64,000 nt of DNA from Streptomyces sp. NBC_01478 (GTDB lineage Bacteria > Actinomycetota > Actinomycetes > Streptomycetales > Streptomycetaceae). This document shows, one piece after another, positions 9,226-17,833 of this stretch; positions within the stretch are counted from its first letter, which is position 1, and the number at the start of each line of letters is the position of its first letter. The position numbers and the translations under genes are program-made. The notes beneath the pieces are model-generated. The model worked only from the letters and a program-made list of their open reading frames with translations. It was not told the DNA's origin and ran no database searches. The stretch is taken from assembly GCF_036227225.1 (NCBI RefSeq), contig NZ_CP109444.1, positions 7,049,501-7,113,500 of the forward strand. The letters are read 5' to 3'.

Positions 9226-10697
9226 GCGAAGTCGGCGAACAGGTGCGCGACGGACGGCTGGTCGGCGGTCGCTACCGGCTGCTCGAACGGATCGGCTCCG
9301 GCGGCATGGGCACCGTATGGCGCGCGTTCGACGAACTCGTGGACCGCGAAGTCGCCGTCAAACAGCCGCGGTTGCCCGGCTACCCGGAGGACGAGGAGTT
9401 CCAGCGCGCCGCCCACCGGCTCTACCGCGAGGCCCGCGCCGCCGCCCGCGTCGACCATCCCTCCGCCGTGGCCATCCACGATGTCGTCATCGAGGACGAA
9501 CTCCCGTGGATCGTCATGGAGTTGGTCCGCGGCGAGTCCCTGCACGAACTGCTCGCGCGTGGCCCCCTCGCCCCAGCCGAGGCCGCCCGCATCGGCCTCG
9601 CCGTCCTCGGCGCCCTGCGCGCCGCGCACGCCGTGGGGATAGTGCACCGCGATGTGAAACCCGCCAACGTCCTGCTCGGTCCCCACGACCGCGTCGTCCT
9701 CACCGACTTCGGCATCGCGCACATCCAGGGCGAGGAATCCCTCACCGCCAGCGGGGAGTTCGTGGGTTCGCTCGAATTCATCGCCCCCGAGCGGATGTCG
9801 GGCACGGGCGCGGGCCCGTCCTCCGACCTGTGGTCCCTGGGCGTCCTCCTGTACGCGGCCGTCGAAGGCGCGTCCCCTTTCCGCCGTACGACCGTGGAGT
9901 CCACCCTCGGCGCCATCCTCGCCGGCGACCCACCCGAGCCGACCCGGTCGGGGCCTCTCGCGCCGCTGGTCCTACGGCTGTTGGCGCGGGAGCCGGAGTC
10001 GCGGCCGGAGGCGGAGGAGGTCGGCGTGGTACTGGAGGCGGTGGCCGCGGGGAAGGACGTACCGGAGCCGCCGCTCAGCGTCCAGGACGCGGAGCCCGAG
10101 GGCGCCTCGGCTGCGGCCGCCAACGACCCTGTGCCGCAGCCCGAGTTGGAGTCCGCGCCCAAGTCCCGCCGCCCCCGCCACCGTTCGCTTCTCATCACCC
10201 TCGGGGTACTCCTCCTGGCGGGTCTGGTCTTCGGCACCGTCCTGGAGAACGTCCTCGACAAGGACTCCTGGACCGCTCACCGGCGGGAGGGCATGAACGC
10301 GGTCCTCTCCCTCCCCTCCCAGTACCGGCTTCTCCGGACACAGGCGGCATCCGGCAGCCGTACCGTCACCTACGGCACCGGCGCACTGCGCGTCCGCCTC
10401 ACGGAATGGGACAAGGCCCCCGGCTCACCTCTCACCGAGGCCCAGTCCTGGGGCGAGGACACCTCCGACCCCCGCTACACGCGCACCAGCTTCCACGGGA
10501 ACAAGGACGCCGTCCTGGCCGACACCACCTACGACCAGTCGGGCGTCCTCACCCGCGCCATGGCCCTGGTCATCCGCACCGCCGGTCACCGCATGTACGA
10601 ACTGCGCGTGGACATGCCCAAGGGCACCCCGGACGAGAAGAAGGGCACGGCCCTCTTCAAGGGCGCCCGCGACCGGATCACCCTCACGGAAAACTGA
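9222..10697 (+). CDS. Ser/Thr protein kinase, transmembrane
   Basis: 491 aa from ATG 9222, which overlaps the previous stop. The kinase domain has GSGGMGTVW, VAVKQPR, HRDVKPANVLL, DFGIAH and the EFIAPE segment, all intact. A helix (LLITLGVLLLAGLVFGTVL) near residue 330 leads to an extracytoplasmic domain of about 145 aa starting WTAHRREGMNAVLSLPSQY, related in layout to those of the upstream kinases. It is last in the kinase run. No terminator was recognised directly after it; a 16-bp palindrome at 10745 follows. Confidence 0.9.
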   Translation: MSEVGEQVRDGRLVGGRYRLLERIGSGGMGTVWRAFDELVDREVAVKQPRLPGYPEDEEFQRAAHRLYREARAAARVDHPSAVAIHDVVIEDELPWIVMELVRGESLHELLARGPLAPAEAARIGLAVLGALRAAHAVGIVHRDVKPANVLLGPHDRVVLTDFGIAHIQGEESLTASGEFVGSLEFIAPERMSGTGAGPSSDLWSLGVLLYAAVEGASPFRRTTVESTLGAILAGDPPEPTRSGPLAPLVLRLLAREPESRPEAEEVGVVLEAVAAGKDVPEPPLSVQDAEPEGASAAAANDPVPQPELESAPKSRRPRHRSLLITLGVLLLAGLVFGTVLENVLDKDSWTAHRREGMNAVLSLPSQYRLLRTQAASGSRTVTYGTGALRVRLTEWDKAPGSPLTEAQSWGEDTSDPRYTRTSFHGNKDAVLADTTYDQSGVLTRAMALVIRTAGHRMYELRVDMPKGTPDEKKGTALFKGARDRITLTEN

Positions 10698-10744
10698 CCA
10701 ACGGGTGATCGTCCCTGGTCAACGCCCTGATCAGCGCGTTTGTT

Positions 10745-10760
10745 GCCAGTGATCACTGGC
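10745..10760. promoter_or_regulatory. 16-bp perfect palindrome, operator candidate
   Basis: GCCAGTGATCACTGGC is a perfect palindrome 75 nt before the gabD2 start and 48 nt after the last kinase stop. With no loop and no U-run it fits a repressor operator for the downstream promoter better than a terminator. The binding protein is unknown. Confidence 0.4.
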
Positions 10761-10821
10761 GTGATGTGAGCGCCCGGTGAAACCCGATTACCGACGGGTA
10801 CCCAAAGCCCCCGTGGCGGCA

Positions 10822-10827
10822 TACGCT
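10822..10827 (+). promoter_or_regulatory. Putative -10 box, leaderless gabD2 transcript
   Basis: TACGCT fits the TAnnnT -10 consensus and lies seven bases before the ATG at 10835, where no Shine-Dalgarno is visible. Transcription would start at or next to the start codon. Confidence 0.45.
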
Positions 10828-10834
10828 GCCGCAC

Positions 10835-12466
10835 ATGACGGACTCGCAGGCCCCGGAAAAGACCGGTACGGAAACCACGACCGGCACGAACCCCCTCGCG
10901 CCGGCCCCCACAGGCGCCCGTACCGCCGCCGATGTGGTGACCCCGGAGCTGGTCGCCCAGCTCACGAAGGGGGTGGCCGGCTCCGGCCGGACCGCCAACC
11001 ACTCACCGTTCACCGGCGAGAAGCTCGCCGACCTGCCCGAGTCCACACCCGAGGACGTGGCGAAGGCCTTCGACGCGGCCCGCGCCGCGCAGGCCCTCTG
11101 GGAGCAGACACCGGTACGGCAGCGCGCCGCGGTCCTGCTCCGCTTCCACGATCTCGTCCTCGCCCGCCAGGCCGAGGTCCTCGACCTGATCCAACTGGAG
11201 ACAGGCAAGGCGCGGCTGCACGCGCACGAGGAGGTGCAGGCCGTCGCCGTCGCGGCCCGCCACTACGGCCGCAAGGCCCCCGCCTACCTCAAGCCGAAGC
11301 GGCACACCGGCGCCGTCCCGACCCTCACCAAGGTCACCGAACTCCGCCACCCGCGCGGGGTGGTCGGGCAGATCGCCCCCTGGAACTACCCGCTCGAACT
11401 CTCCGTCGGCGACGCGCTCCCGGCCTTCGCGGCGGGCAACGCGGTCGTGATGAAGCCGGACACCGAGACCTGCCTGACCGCCCTCTGGGCCCGCGACCTC
11501 CTCATCGAGGCGGGCCTGCCGGCCGACCTCTTCCAGGTCGTCCTCGGCGAGGGCCCGGTCGTCGGCCCCGAGGTGGTCAAGCACGCCGACTACGTCTCCT
11601 TCACCGGCTCCACCCGCACCGGCCGCCAGGTCGCGCGGAGCGCCGCCGCCCGCCTGGTCGGCGTCTCCCTCGAACTCGGCGGCAAGAACGCGATGTTGGT
11701 CCTGGAGGACGCGGACATCGAGAAGGCGGCGGCGGGCGCGGTCCGCGCCTGCTTCTCCTCCGCCGGCCAACTCTGCGTCTCCATCGAGCGGTTGTACGTC
11801 CACGAGTCGATCGCCGACACCTTCCTGGACCGCTTCGCCGCCCGCACGAAGGCGATGCGCCTGGGCACCGCCCTCGCGTACGGCGCGGACATGGGATCGC
11901 TGGCGGGGGAACGGCAGTTGGAGTCGGTCACGCGGCACGTGGACGAGGCGGTGGCCAAGGGCGCCAAGCTCGTCGCCGGCGGCGTCGCCCGCCCCGACAT
12001 CGGCCCGTACTTCTTCGAGCCCACCATCCTCGACGGCGTCGAGGCCCCCATGTCCGTCTGCGCCGAGGAGACCTTCGGCCCGGTCGTCTCCGTCTACCGC
12101 TTCAAGACGGACGACGAGGTCGTGGAAGAGGCCAACTCCACGCCGTACGGCCTCAATTCCTCGGTCTGGACGAAGAACGCCCACCGAGGCCGCACGATCG
12201 CCGCCCGCCTGCGCACCGGCACGGTCAACATCAACGAGGGCTACGCCTCCGCCTACGGCAGCGTCCAGTCCCCGATGGGCGGCATGAAGGACTCCGGCCT
12301 CGGCCGCCGCCACGGCTCCGAGGGCATCCTCAAGTACACCGAGGCCCAAACGGTGGCCCAGCAGCGGTTGTTGCCCATGGCTCCCTCGCTGGGAATGACC
12401 GACGAGGCGTACGCGCAGTTCATGAGCCGCAGCCTCCGGGTGATGAAGGCATTCCGGCTCAGGTAG
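10835..12466 (+). CDS. gabD2: Succinate-semialdehyde dehydrogenase, NADP-type aldehyde dehydrogenase
   Basis: 543 aa, aldehyde dehydrogenase superfamily. It oxidises succinic semialdehyde to succinate, feeding 4-aminobutyrate-type carbon into the TCA cycle. Visible family features are GVVGQIAPWNYPLELS (cofactor region), FTGSTRTGRQVA, LELGGKNAMLVLEDADI (general base Glu), the catalytic-cysteine segment FSSAGQLCVSIERLYV, and EETFGPVVSVY. The N-terminus has an extra Thr/Ala-rich stretch of about 30 aa. It is followed after 41 nt by the GMC oxidoreductase, probably in one operon. The exact aldehyde substrate is assigned by resemblance to actinobacterial GabD2 and is less certain than the family. 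Confidence 0.85.
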   Translation: MTDSQAPEKTGTETTTGTNPLAPAPTGARTAADVVTPELVAQLTKGVAGSGRTANHSPFTGEKLADLPESTPEDVAKAFDAARAAQALWEQTPVRQRAAVLLRFHDLVLARQAEVLDLIQLETGKARLHAHEEVQAVAVAARHYGRKAPAYLKPKRHTGAVPTLTKVTELRHPRGVVGQIAPWNYPLELSVGDALPAFAAGNAVVMKPDTETCLTALWARDLLIEAGLPADLFQVVLGEGPVVGPEVVKHADYVSFTGSTRTGRQVARSAAARLVGVSLELGGKNAMLVLEDADIEKAAAGAVRACFSSAGQLCVSIERLYVHESIADTFLDRFAARTKAMRLGTALAYGADMGSLAGERQLESVTRHVDEAVAKGAKLVAGGVARPDIGPYFFEPTILDGVEAPMSVCAEETFGPVVSVYRFKTDDEVVEEANSTPYGLNSSVWTKNAHRGRTIAARLRTGTVNINEGYASAYGSVQSPMGGMKDSGLGRRHGSEGILKYTEAQTVAQQRLLPMAPSLGMTDEAYAQFMSRSLRVMKAFRLR

Positions 12467-12507
12467 ACCACAACGCACCCGCACGTGAAACTCAACGAGG
12501 AGACCCC

Positions 12508-14286
12508 GTGCCCCAGGACACCTACGACTACGACGTCCTCGTCGTCGGCTCCGGCTTCGGCGGTTCGGTAACCGCCCTCCGCCTGACCGAAAAGGGCTAC
12601 ACCGTAGGCGTGTTGGAAGCCGGCCGCCGCTTCACCCCGTCGACGCTCCCCAAAAATTCCTGGGACCTCAAGAACTACCTCTGGGCCCCCAGGCTCAACC
12701 TGTACGGCATCCAGCGCATCCACCTGCTGGGCAACGTCATGGTCCTCGCCGGCGCAGGCGTGGGCGGCGGCTCCCTCAACTACGCCAACACCCTCTACGT
12801 CCCGCCGAAGCCGTTCTTCGAGGACCCCCAGTGGCGCGACATCACCGACTGGGAAGAGGAGTTGAGCCCGTACTACGACCAGGCCCGCCGCATGCTCGGC
12901 GTACGGCTCAACCCGACGATGACCCCCTCCGACGTCCACCTGAAGGCCGCGGCCCAGCGGATGGGCGTAGGAGACACCTTCCACATGGCCCCGGTCGGCG
13001 TCTTCTTCGGCGACGGCGAGGACGCCGAGGGCACCACGAAGGCCGCGCCCGGCGAACAGGTGGCCGACCCGTACTTCGGCGGCGCGGGCCCGGCCCGCAA
13101 GGCCTGCACCGAGTGCGGCGAGTGCATGACGGGCTGCCGGCACGGCGCTAAGAACACCCTCAACGAGAACTACCTCTACCTCGCCGAGAAGGCGGGCGCG
13201 GTGGTCCACCCGATGACGACGGTCGTGTCGGTCACGGACGACTCGCAGGGCGGCTACGCGGTGGCGACCCTGCCCACGGACGCGCGCCGCACGTCGGAAG
13301 GGAGGACCTTCAAGGCCCGCCGGATCGTCCTCGCCGCCGGCACCTACGGCACCCAGACCCTGCTGCACCGTATGAAGACGGGCGGCCAACTGCCGTACCT
13401 CTCCGAGAAGTTGGGTGAGCTGACCCGCACCAACTCGGAGGCGCTGGTCGGCGCGCAGACCAACAACCGCCGCTACCGCAAGGCGACGGGCGAGCGGCAG
13501 GTCGACTTCACGCGCGGAGTCGCCATCACCTCCTCGGTCCACCCCGACGAGAACACCCACATCGAACCGGTCCGCTACGGCAAGGGATCCAACTCGATGG
13601 GCGGCCTCTCCATCCTCCAAGTCCCCTACGCCGAGGGCTCGTCGAGGGCGCTGGCCTGGCTGGCGAACGCGGCCCGCCACCCGCTCCTGGTCCTGCGTTC
13701 GCTCTCCAACCGGCACTGGTCGGAACGGACCATCATCGGCCTGGTGATGCAGTCGCTGGACAACTCCCTGACGACGTACCTGAAACCGGACGGCGTGGGG
13801 AAAGGCCTGCTGACGGCACGTCAGGGACACGGCGCCCCCAACCCCAAGCAGATCAGGGCGGCTTCGGAGGCCGCGGCGGCGATCGCCGCCGAGATCAACG
13901 GCTTCGCGGGCTCGAACGTCGGCGAACTCATGGGCACCCCGCTCACCGCCCACTTCCTCGGCGGCTGCCCCATCGGCGCCTCCCGCGAGACCGGCGTGAT
14001 CGACCCGTACCACCGTCTCTACGGCCACGCGGGCATCTCGGTCGTCGACGGCTCGGCGGTCTCCGCGAACCTCGGCGTCAACCCGTCCCTCACCATCACC
14101 GCGCAGGCCGAGCGCGCGATGTCCTACTGGCCCAACAAGGGCGAGCCGGACCCGCGCCCGGAGCAGGGGCTGTCGTACGAACGCCTGAAGGCGGTGGAGC
14201 CGCATCAACCCGCGGTCCCCGAGGGCGCGTTCGGCGCACTGAAGCTGCCGTTCCTGGGGATGCCGACGGTCCCGCCGAAGTCGTAG
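12508..14286 (+). CDS. GMC-family flavin oxidoreductase, cholesterol-oxidase-like
   Basis: 592 aa from GTG 12508, preceded by GAGGAGA. The N-terminal FAD-binding motif is GSGFGGSVTALRLTEKGY, then GAGVGGGSLNYANTLY. A cysteine cluster CTECGECMTGCRHGAKN lies near residue 200, and the C-terminal GMC signature region includes HFLGGCPIG and VVDGSAVSANLGVNPSLTI. This architecture is that of ChoD-like enzymes, which are often called cholesterol oxidases but whose real substrates are mostly unproven. The CxxCxxC(x3)C pattern suggests an iron-sulfur or metal site. No signal peptide is seen, so it is cytoplasmic. It is cotranscribed with gabD2 (inference) and ends at a strong bidirectional terminator. 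Confidence 0.85.
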   Translation: MPQDTYDYDVLVVGSGFGGSVTALRLTEKGYTVGVLEAGRRFTPSTLPKNSWDLKNYLWAPRLNLYGIQRIHLLGNVMVLAGAGVGGGSLNYANTLYVPPKPFFEDPQWRDITDWEEELSPYYDQARRMLGVRLNPTMTPSDVHLKAAAQRMGVGDTFHMAPVGVFFGDGEDAEGTTKAAPGEQVADPYFGGAGPARKACTECGECMTGCRHGAKNTLNENYLYLAEKAGAVVHPMTTVVSVTDDSQGGYAVATLPTDARRTSEGRTFKARRIVLAAGTYGTQTLLHRMKTGGQLPYLSEKLGELTRTNSEALVGAQTNNRRYRKATGERQVDFTRGVAITSSVHPDENTHIEPVRYGKGSNSMGGLSILQVPYAEGSSRALAWLANAARHPLLVLRSLSNRHWSERTIIGLVMQSLDNSLTTYLKPDGVGKGLLTARQGHGAPNPKQIRAASEAAAAIAAEINGFAGSNVGELMGTPLTAHFLGGCPIGASRETGVIDPYHRLYGHAGISVVDGSAVSANLGVNPSLTITAQAERAMSYWPNKGEPDPRPEQGLSYERLKAVEPHQPAVPEGAFGALKLPFLGMPTVPPKS

Positions 14287-14322
14287 GGGACAAGCGGTAC
14301 TTGCGGTACTCGCCGGACAACC

Positions 14323-14362
14323 AAGAAGGACCTGCGCCCCCCTCCGAGCGCAGGTCCTTCTT
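14323..14362. terminator. Strong bidirectional terminator between convergent genes
   Basis: Perfect 15-bp stem (14323-14337 with 14348-14362) around a 10-nt loop. The AAGAAGG/CCTTCTT ends provide a short U-tract on both strands. It separates the plus-strand GMC gene from the minus-strand surface protein. Confidence 0.9.
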
Positions 14363-14380
14363 CGTCGAGCGAGCTACGGG

Positions 14381-15448
14381 TTACGCGCTCTCTCCGGTCT
14401 TGCGCCGACGCACCATGACCACCGCGGCGGCACCCGCGACGACGGCCGCACCGCCCACGAGCCCGATCACCGGGAGCGCGGAACTGGAGCCGGTCTCGGC
14501 GAGGTTGCCGGTGGCCTCGTTCACGTCACCCTGCGGCTTCAGGTCCTCGTTGGTCCCGGTGGGCTTCTCGCCGGTCGGCTTGGCCTCGCCGACGTCGCCC
14601 GGGTCGCTGCTGCCGGCGGCGAGCACGGAGAACTCGTAGTAGTCGCCGTTGCCGTAGCAGGAGTCACCCTTGCCCGCGTACACCGCCTGGCTCAGCGCGA
14701 ACGACGAGCCTGCGGGGGCCGAGGACTTGATCTTCACGCGCAGGTCGAGCGTGGTCGAGGACTTCTTCTCCAGGGTGGGAAGAATCGCGACGATGCTCCC
14801 GGACAGGGTGGTCGTGTCGCTGCCGGAGCCGACGGTCTCCTGGTAGGAGTCGGTCCACTTGCCGTCCTGCTTCAGCTGGATCTGGGCCAGGTTCAGCATG
14901 AGCGAGGAGTCGTCGTTCACCTCGTCGCTGTACTCGGTGAGCGCGTTGATCCAGACGTTCGTGAGGTCCTTGTCCGAACCGTTCGTCACCACGAACTTGA
15001 AGGTGTGCCAGCCGGAACCGGCGACGATCTTGTTCGGCAGCCCGGTGATCGACGCGCTGAGCTTCTCGTCCAGGTCGAACGACTTGCAGTCCGCGTACGG
15101 GTCGAAGTCGTCGGCCGGCTTGCTCGGCGACGCGGAGACGGTGGGCGAGGAGGACCCGGTCGGGGTGCCCGTCGCGGCCGGGGTGCTGTCACCGGGCGCG
15201 GGGGTGCTGTCGTCGGCGGCCGGAGTGCTGTCGTCCGCCGCCGGGGTGCTGTCGTCCGCCGCGGGGGTGCTGTCGTCGGCGGCCGGGGTGCTCTCGTCCG
15301 CCGCCGGGCTGCTGTCCTCTGCCGCGGGGCTGCTGGACGACGTGTCCGGAGACTCGTTGTCGGCGAACGCGACCGGCGCGGACAGCAGAGCGAGCGGAGC
15401 GATGACGGCCGTCGCGGCGGCCGCGGCCATGGCACGGCGAAGCTTCAT
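14381..15448 (-). CDS. Sortase-anchored surface protein (LAETG)
   Basis: 355 aa. A signal peptide (MKLRRAMAAAAATAVIAPLA, cleavage after VAFA) is followed by a Ser/Thr/Pro/Ala stalk with repeated STPAADD units, a folded region of about 150 aa (SFDLDEKLSASITGLPN onward, containing two cysteines), then the LAETG sorting signal, a hydrophobic helix (PVIGLVGGAAVVAGAAAVVM) and a basic tail RRRKTGESA. LAxTG is the motif used by class E sortases of Streptomyces. The protein should be covalently attached to peptidoglycan. Its ligand or function is not recognisable; chaplin and pilin signatures are absent. Confidence 0.88.
   Translation of the reverse strand: MKLRRAMAAAAATAVIAPLALLSAPVAFADNESPDTSSSSPAAEDSSPAADESTPAADDSTPAADDSTPAADDSTPAADDSTPAPGDSTPAATGTPTGSSSPTVSASPSKPADDFDPYADCKSFDLDEKLSASITGLPNKIVAGSGWHTFKFVVTNGSDKDLTNVWINALTEYSDEVNDDSSLMLNLAQIQLKQDGKWTDSYQETVGSGSDTTTLSGSIVAILPTLEKKSSTTLDLRVKIKSSAPAGSSFALSQAVYAGKGDSCYGNGDYYEFSVLAAGSSDPGDVGEAKPTGEKPTGTNEDLKPQGDVNEATGNLAETGSSSALPVIGLVGGAAVVAGAAAVVMVRRRKTGESA
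15180..15330 (-). repeat. Tandem about 21-bp repeats encoding a surface-protein stalk
   Basis: Six or so imperfect 21-bp units built around GTGCTGTCGTCCGCCGCCG encode repeated STPAADD/SSPAAED in the minus-strand surface protein. Length variation here would change how far the folded domain extends from the wall. Confidence 0.85.
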
Positions 15449-15660
15449 GAAGTCCTCGAGAAGTCCGGTGTACTGCGGGAGCGCAGCACCCTGGTCGGAG
15501 GGCTCCGCGTGTGGGGCGCGGCTGTGACCCTTGGTTATGCAGAGGAGACCCGGGAAACCTGCGAACGGTTGTGCCCACTCTCACGAGATTCTTATGTGGG
15601 CTCTGTCACACCCAAGTGCTCCTTGTGAACGGGCTTTCGGAACGTCTAGAACTTGGGGAC

Positions 15661-16857
15661 GTGTCTGACAAGCCTGCCGAGGAACCGTCCTCGCACCCGG
15701 AGATCCCCGACGATGTCTGGGAACAGTTCGCCCGCGACACGGAGCGGGACATTCGCGCCTCCGCCCCGAAGGAACCGTCCGCCCGCGCCCGCGAGGTGAC
15801 CGAGCGACTGAAGAAGAGCGAAGAGAAGGCGAAGGGGAAGAAGAAGGGAAAGCGACAGGAGCCCGAGGGCTGGCGGACCGGTCCCGCCTGGCAGGAGATG
15901 AACGGGCGGGCCCAGCGCAAGCGCCGCGTGTGGGCCGTCCTCGGCCTTCCGCTCGCCATAGCCGTCGCCGTGGTCGCGATGAAACCGTCGCTCATCCCCG
16001 GCGACCCCTTCGGCAAGGGCGACGACAGCGGCACGGGTGCCGCCGGCGCCGCCGCGGCCTCCCCGCTCGCGCCGGAGACCGCCGCCCCGACCGCCGCGCC
16101 CTCCGCCGTGGACCCCGAAGTCCCCACCCTGGACCGGCCGTTCGCCGGTTCACCCGCCCTGAACTGGGCGGACGGCGCGGCCGGCATCGTCCTGCCGAAG
16201 GCGAAGGCCGTGGGCGCGCTCTCCAAGGAGCGGGTCCAACTCGCCCTCCAGCAGACCGAGAAGCTCCTCGTCGCCGCCAACCTCGACCCGAAGACGATCG
16301 CGGGCGCCCGCCCGACCGCCGCGCTCGCGATACTGGACCCCCAACAGCCGGGAATGCTGGACGAGTTGAACACGTCCCTGCGCACCCCGGCCAAGACGCA
16401 CGACCCCCTGCTGCTTTTCAGCCGCTTCGACCCCAAGGACCTACGGCTCGTCGGTGACGTCGTGAAGACCCGCGGCCGTATCACCTTCAAGAAGAACGAC
16501 CGCTCCGGCGTCGAGGTCCACGCCGACTACACCTTCGTCTACCCGGTCGTCCGCACCGACGGCTCCCCCGAGGTCGCCCGCACCATCGTCCGCCGCGTGA
16601 TCGACCTCGAACTCCTCGACCCCGCGCGCTACCAGGTCACTCCGGGCCGCCTCAACGTCGTCCACTACGACTCGGACTTCGGCAACAGCGCCTGCGACGT
16701 CTACGACGGCTACTTCCACCCCGAGTTCACCGCGGACCTCACCTCGGACGAGCCGACGGGAGCCACGCCGTCCGGCCCGACGACGGACCCGTACGACCGC
16801 AGCCGGGACATCGGCGAGGGTGCGAACGAGACGTGCGGGACGGTGAGCCGCACCTGA
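15661..16857 (+). CDS. Membrane protein of unknown function
   Basis: 398 aa from GTG 15661. The cytoplasmic N-terminal region of about 85 aa is strongly charged (KKSEEKAKGKKKGKRQ), then a single membrane helix (VWAVLGLPLAIAVAVVAM), then an exported region of about 290 aa. The latter has an Ala/Pro linker and a folded domain containing LNWADGAAGIVLPKAKAVG and VIDLELLDPARYQVTPGRLN. No family is recognised. There is no convincing Shine-Dalgarno; TAGAAC at 15647-15652 ends 8 nt before the GTG, so a leaderless mRNA is possible. GTG 15625 is an alternative start. The first 280 codons look well conserved in codon usage. Confidence 0.75.
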   Translation: MSDKPAEEPSSHPEIPDDVWEQFARDTERDIRASAPKEPSARAREVTERLKKSEEKAKGKKKGKRQEPEGWRTGPAWQEMNGRAQRKRRVWAVLGLPLAIAVAVVAMKPSLIPGDPFGKGDDSGTGAAGAAAASPLAPETAAPTAAPSAVDPEVPTLDRPFAGSPALNWADGAAGIVLPKAKAVGALSKERVQLALQQTEKLLVAANLDPKTIAGARPTAALAILDPQQPGMLDELNTSLRTPAKTHDPLLLFSRFDPKDLRLVGDVVKTRGRITFKKNDRSGVEVHADYTFVYPVVRTDGSPEVARTIVRRVIDLELLDPARYQVTPGRLNVVHYDSDFGNSACDVYDGYFHPEFTADLTSDEPTGATPSGPTTDPYDRSRDIGEGANETCGTVSRT

Positions 16858-16888
16858 GCCGTACCTGAGTTGTGGTGCCGGGCAAGCG

Positions 16889-16921
16889 AAGGGCCCCGCG
16901 GGACGGAGCCGCGGGGCCCTT
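16889..16921 (+). terminator. Rho-independent-type hairpin
   Basis: A 13-bp perfect stem (16889-16901 with 16909-16921), loop of seven, ending CCCTTCT, 32 nt after the stop of the preceding membrane protein gene. Confidence 0.85.
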
Positions 16922-16929
16922 CTCCGTCA

Positions 16930-16956
16930 GCACCGGCGTCAGGGCTGCGCCGGTGC
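16930..16956. other. Second hairpin after the terminator
   Basis: GCACCGGCG and CGCCGGTGC (9 bp each) flank a 9-nt loop, eight bases beyond the main terminator stem. It may be a backup terminator or an RNA-stabilising structure. Confidence 0.5.
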
Positions 16957-17470
16957 CTGGGAGCGGCGCCGGGGGGTTGCGCCGCTTGTCTCAAGTGCCC
17001 TGGGTCGGCGCCCCGGCGCACACGGGGCGCACGCTTGGTCTCGACCTCTGGCGGTAGGACGGTGCACTGCAGTGAGGTGGTCAATGCAGGTGTGTGCGTT
17101 GGGACTTGGGAGCCCGGGCGAACTCGGGGAGTGCTCAGAACGCCCGGAGCCTTCTTACGCATCGTGCTGGATGGACGCGGCCTCCGCAACCGTTCGATCC
17201 GGCTTTGTGCATTTTTGCATTTTCCGCCGGGCGGCCCCGGGCGTCCCCGGAGCCGACCGTTCTCTTGGGTGACCGGGCTGCTGTCCCCTGCCGTCCGGTC
17301 ACGACCCTGGAGCGAGGTCCCACGACGTACGGCACGATCCGTACGTCTCATCGCCCCAGTCGAGCCACGCGTGGTTCTTTCGGGCCCGCCCCTGGCTGGC
17401 ACGGACACCACCCCCAACGAAGGGGTTCGCGGAGCGGTCACGCGCCGTACGGGTGAGACGGCGCTCGAAC
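16957..17470. other. Intergenic stretch without a recognisable gene
   Basis: About 510 bp between two convergent units. Open frames crossing it (for example minus 16710-17441) have Arg/Pro/Ser-rich, shadow-like composition and no ribosome site. It contains a perfect 9-bp inverted repeat at 17324-17347 and an unusually A/T-rich direct repeat TGCATTTT-TGCATTTT at about 17208-17223. No tRNA or known ncRNA fold was recognised. Confidence 0.6.
17324..17347. promoter_or_regulatory. Inverted repeat, operator-like
   Basis: GACGTACGG, a 6-bp spacer CACGAT, then CCGTACGTC: perfect 9-bp arms. It lies in gene-free DNA 124 bp beyond the 3' end of chorismate mutase. The spacing and symmetry resemble a dimeric regulator site, but no adjacent start codon is evident. 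Confidence 0.35.
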
Positions 17471-17728
17471 TCAGATCCGCCCCCGGGAGAGTTCGAGGAG
17501 CGTCATCGCGAGGGAAGTGCCGGGCCGGCCGAGCGCGGCGCTGTAGTGGCTGAGGATCTCGTTCTCCCGGCTCAGGCTCACCCGCCGCCCGCCGGAGGCG
17601 ATCCGCGCCTCCTGGACGACGGCGGACACGGCGACCCGTTCCTGGATCAGCCCGATGATCCGGTCGTCCAGGGCGTCGATGCGCTCCCGGGCGTCGGCGA
17701 TGGTCTGCTCGGGCGTGGTGGTGGTCAT
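17471..17728 (-). CDS. Chorismate mutase, AroQ type
   Basis: 85 aa, the usual size of a stand-alone AroQ-fold chorismate mutase. It converts chorismate to prephenate, the first committed step to phenylalanine and tyrosine. The pattern [20 protein letters not shown] is the canonical helix 1 with its Arg and the D-IIGLI segment, and [10 protein letters not shown] contributes the second active-site helix. All-helical, cytoplasmic. Its upstream region carries a short leader ORF containing Phe and Tyr codons and a terminator-like hairpin, suggesting regulation by attenuation (inference). It is transcribed divergently from guaA. Confidence 0.9.
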   Translation of the reverse strand: MTTTTPEQTIADARERIDALDDRIIGLIQERVAVSAVVQEARIASGGRRVSLSRENEILSHYSAALGRPGTSLAMTLLELSRGRI

Positions 17729-17779
17729 ACCGGGCTCCTTGTGTCTGGAGCGCCTGGACCGACCGGACCGGGAAACGAC

Positions 17780-17812
17780 AGGCGCCCCGGGCCTTGTCGG
17801 CCCGGGGCGCCT
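17780..17812 (-). terminator. Attenuator-type hairpin upstream of chorismate mutase
   Basis: A 14-bp perfect stem (17780-17793 with 17799-17812) and 5-nt loop, in the 5' leader 52 nt before the chorismate mutase start. On the minus strand it is followed by GTCGTTTCCC, a weak U-tract. No gene ends here (the flanking genes are divergent), so a terminator makes sense only as a conditional attenuator. Confidence 0.6.
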
Positions 17813-17833
17813 GGAAAGTCGCTTGTCAGTAAC

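Noticed and set aside
16710..17441. 243-codon minus-strand frame across the gene-poor stretch
   Set aside because: Pro/Arg/Ser-rich, overlaps the end of a real gene and a strong terminator, no ribosome site.
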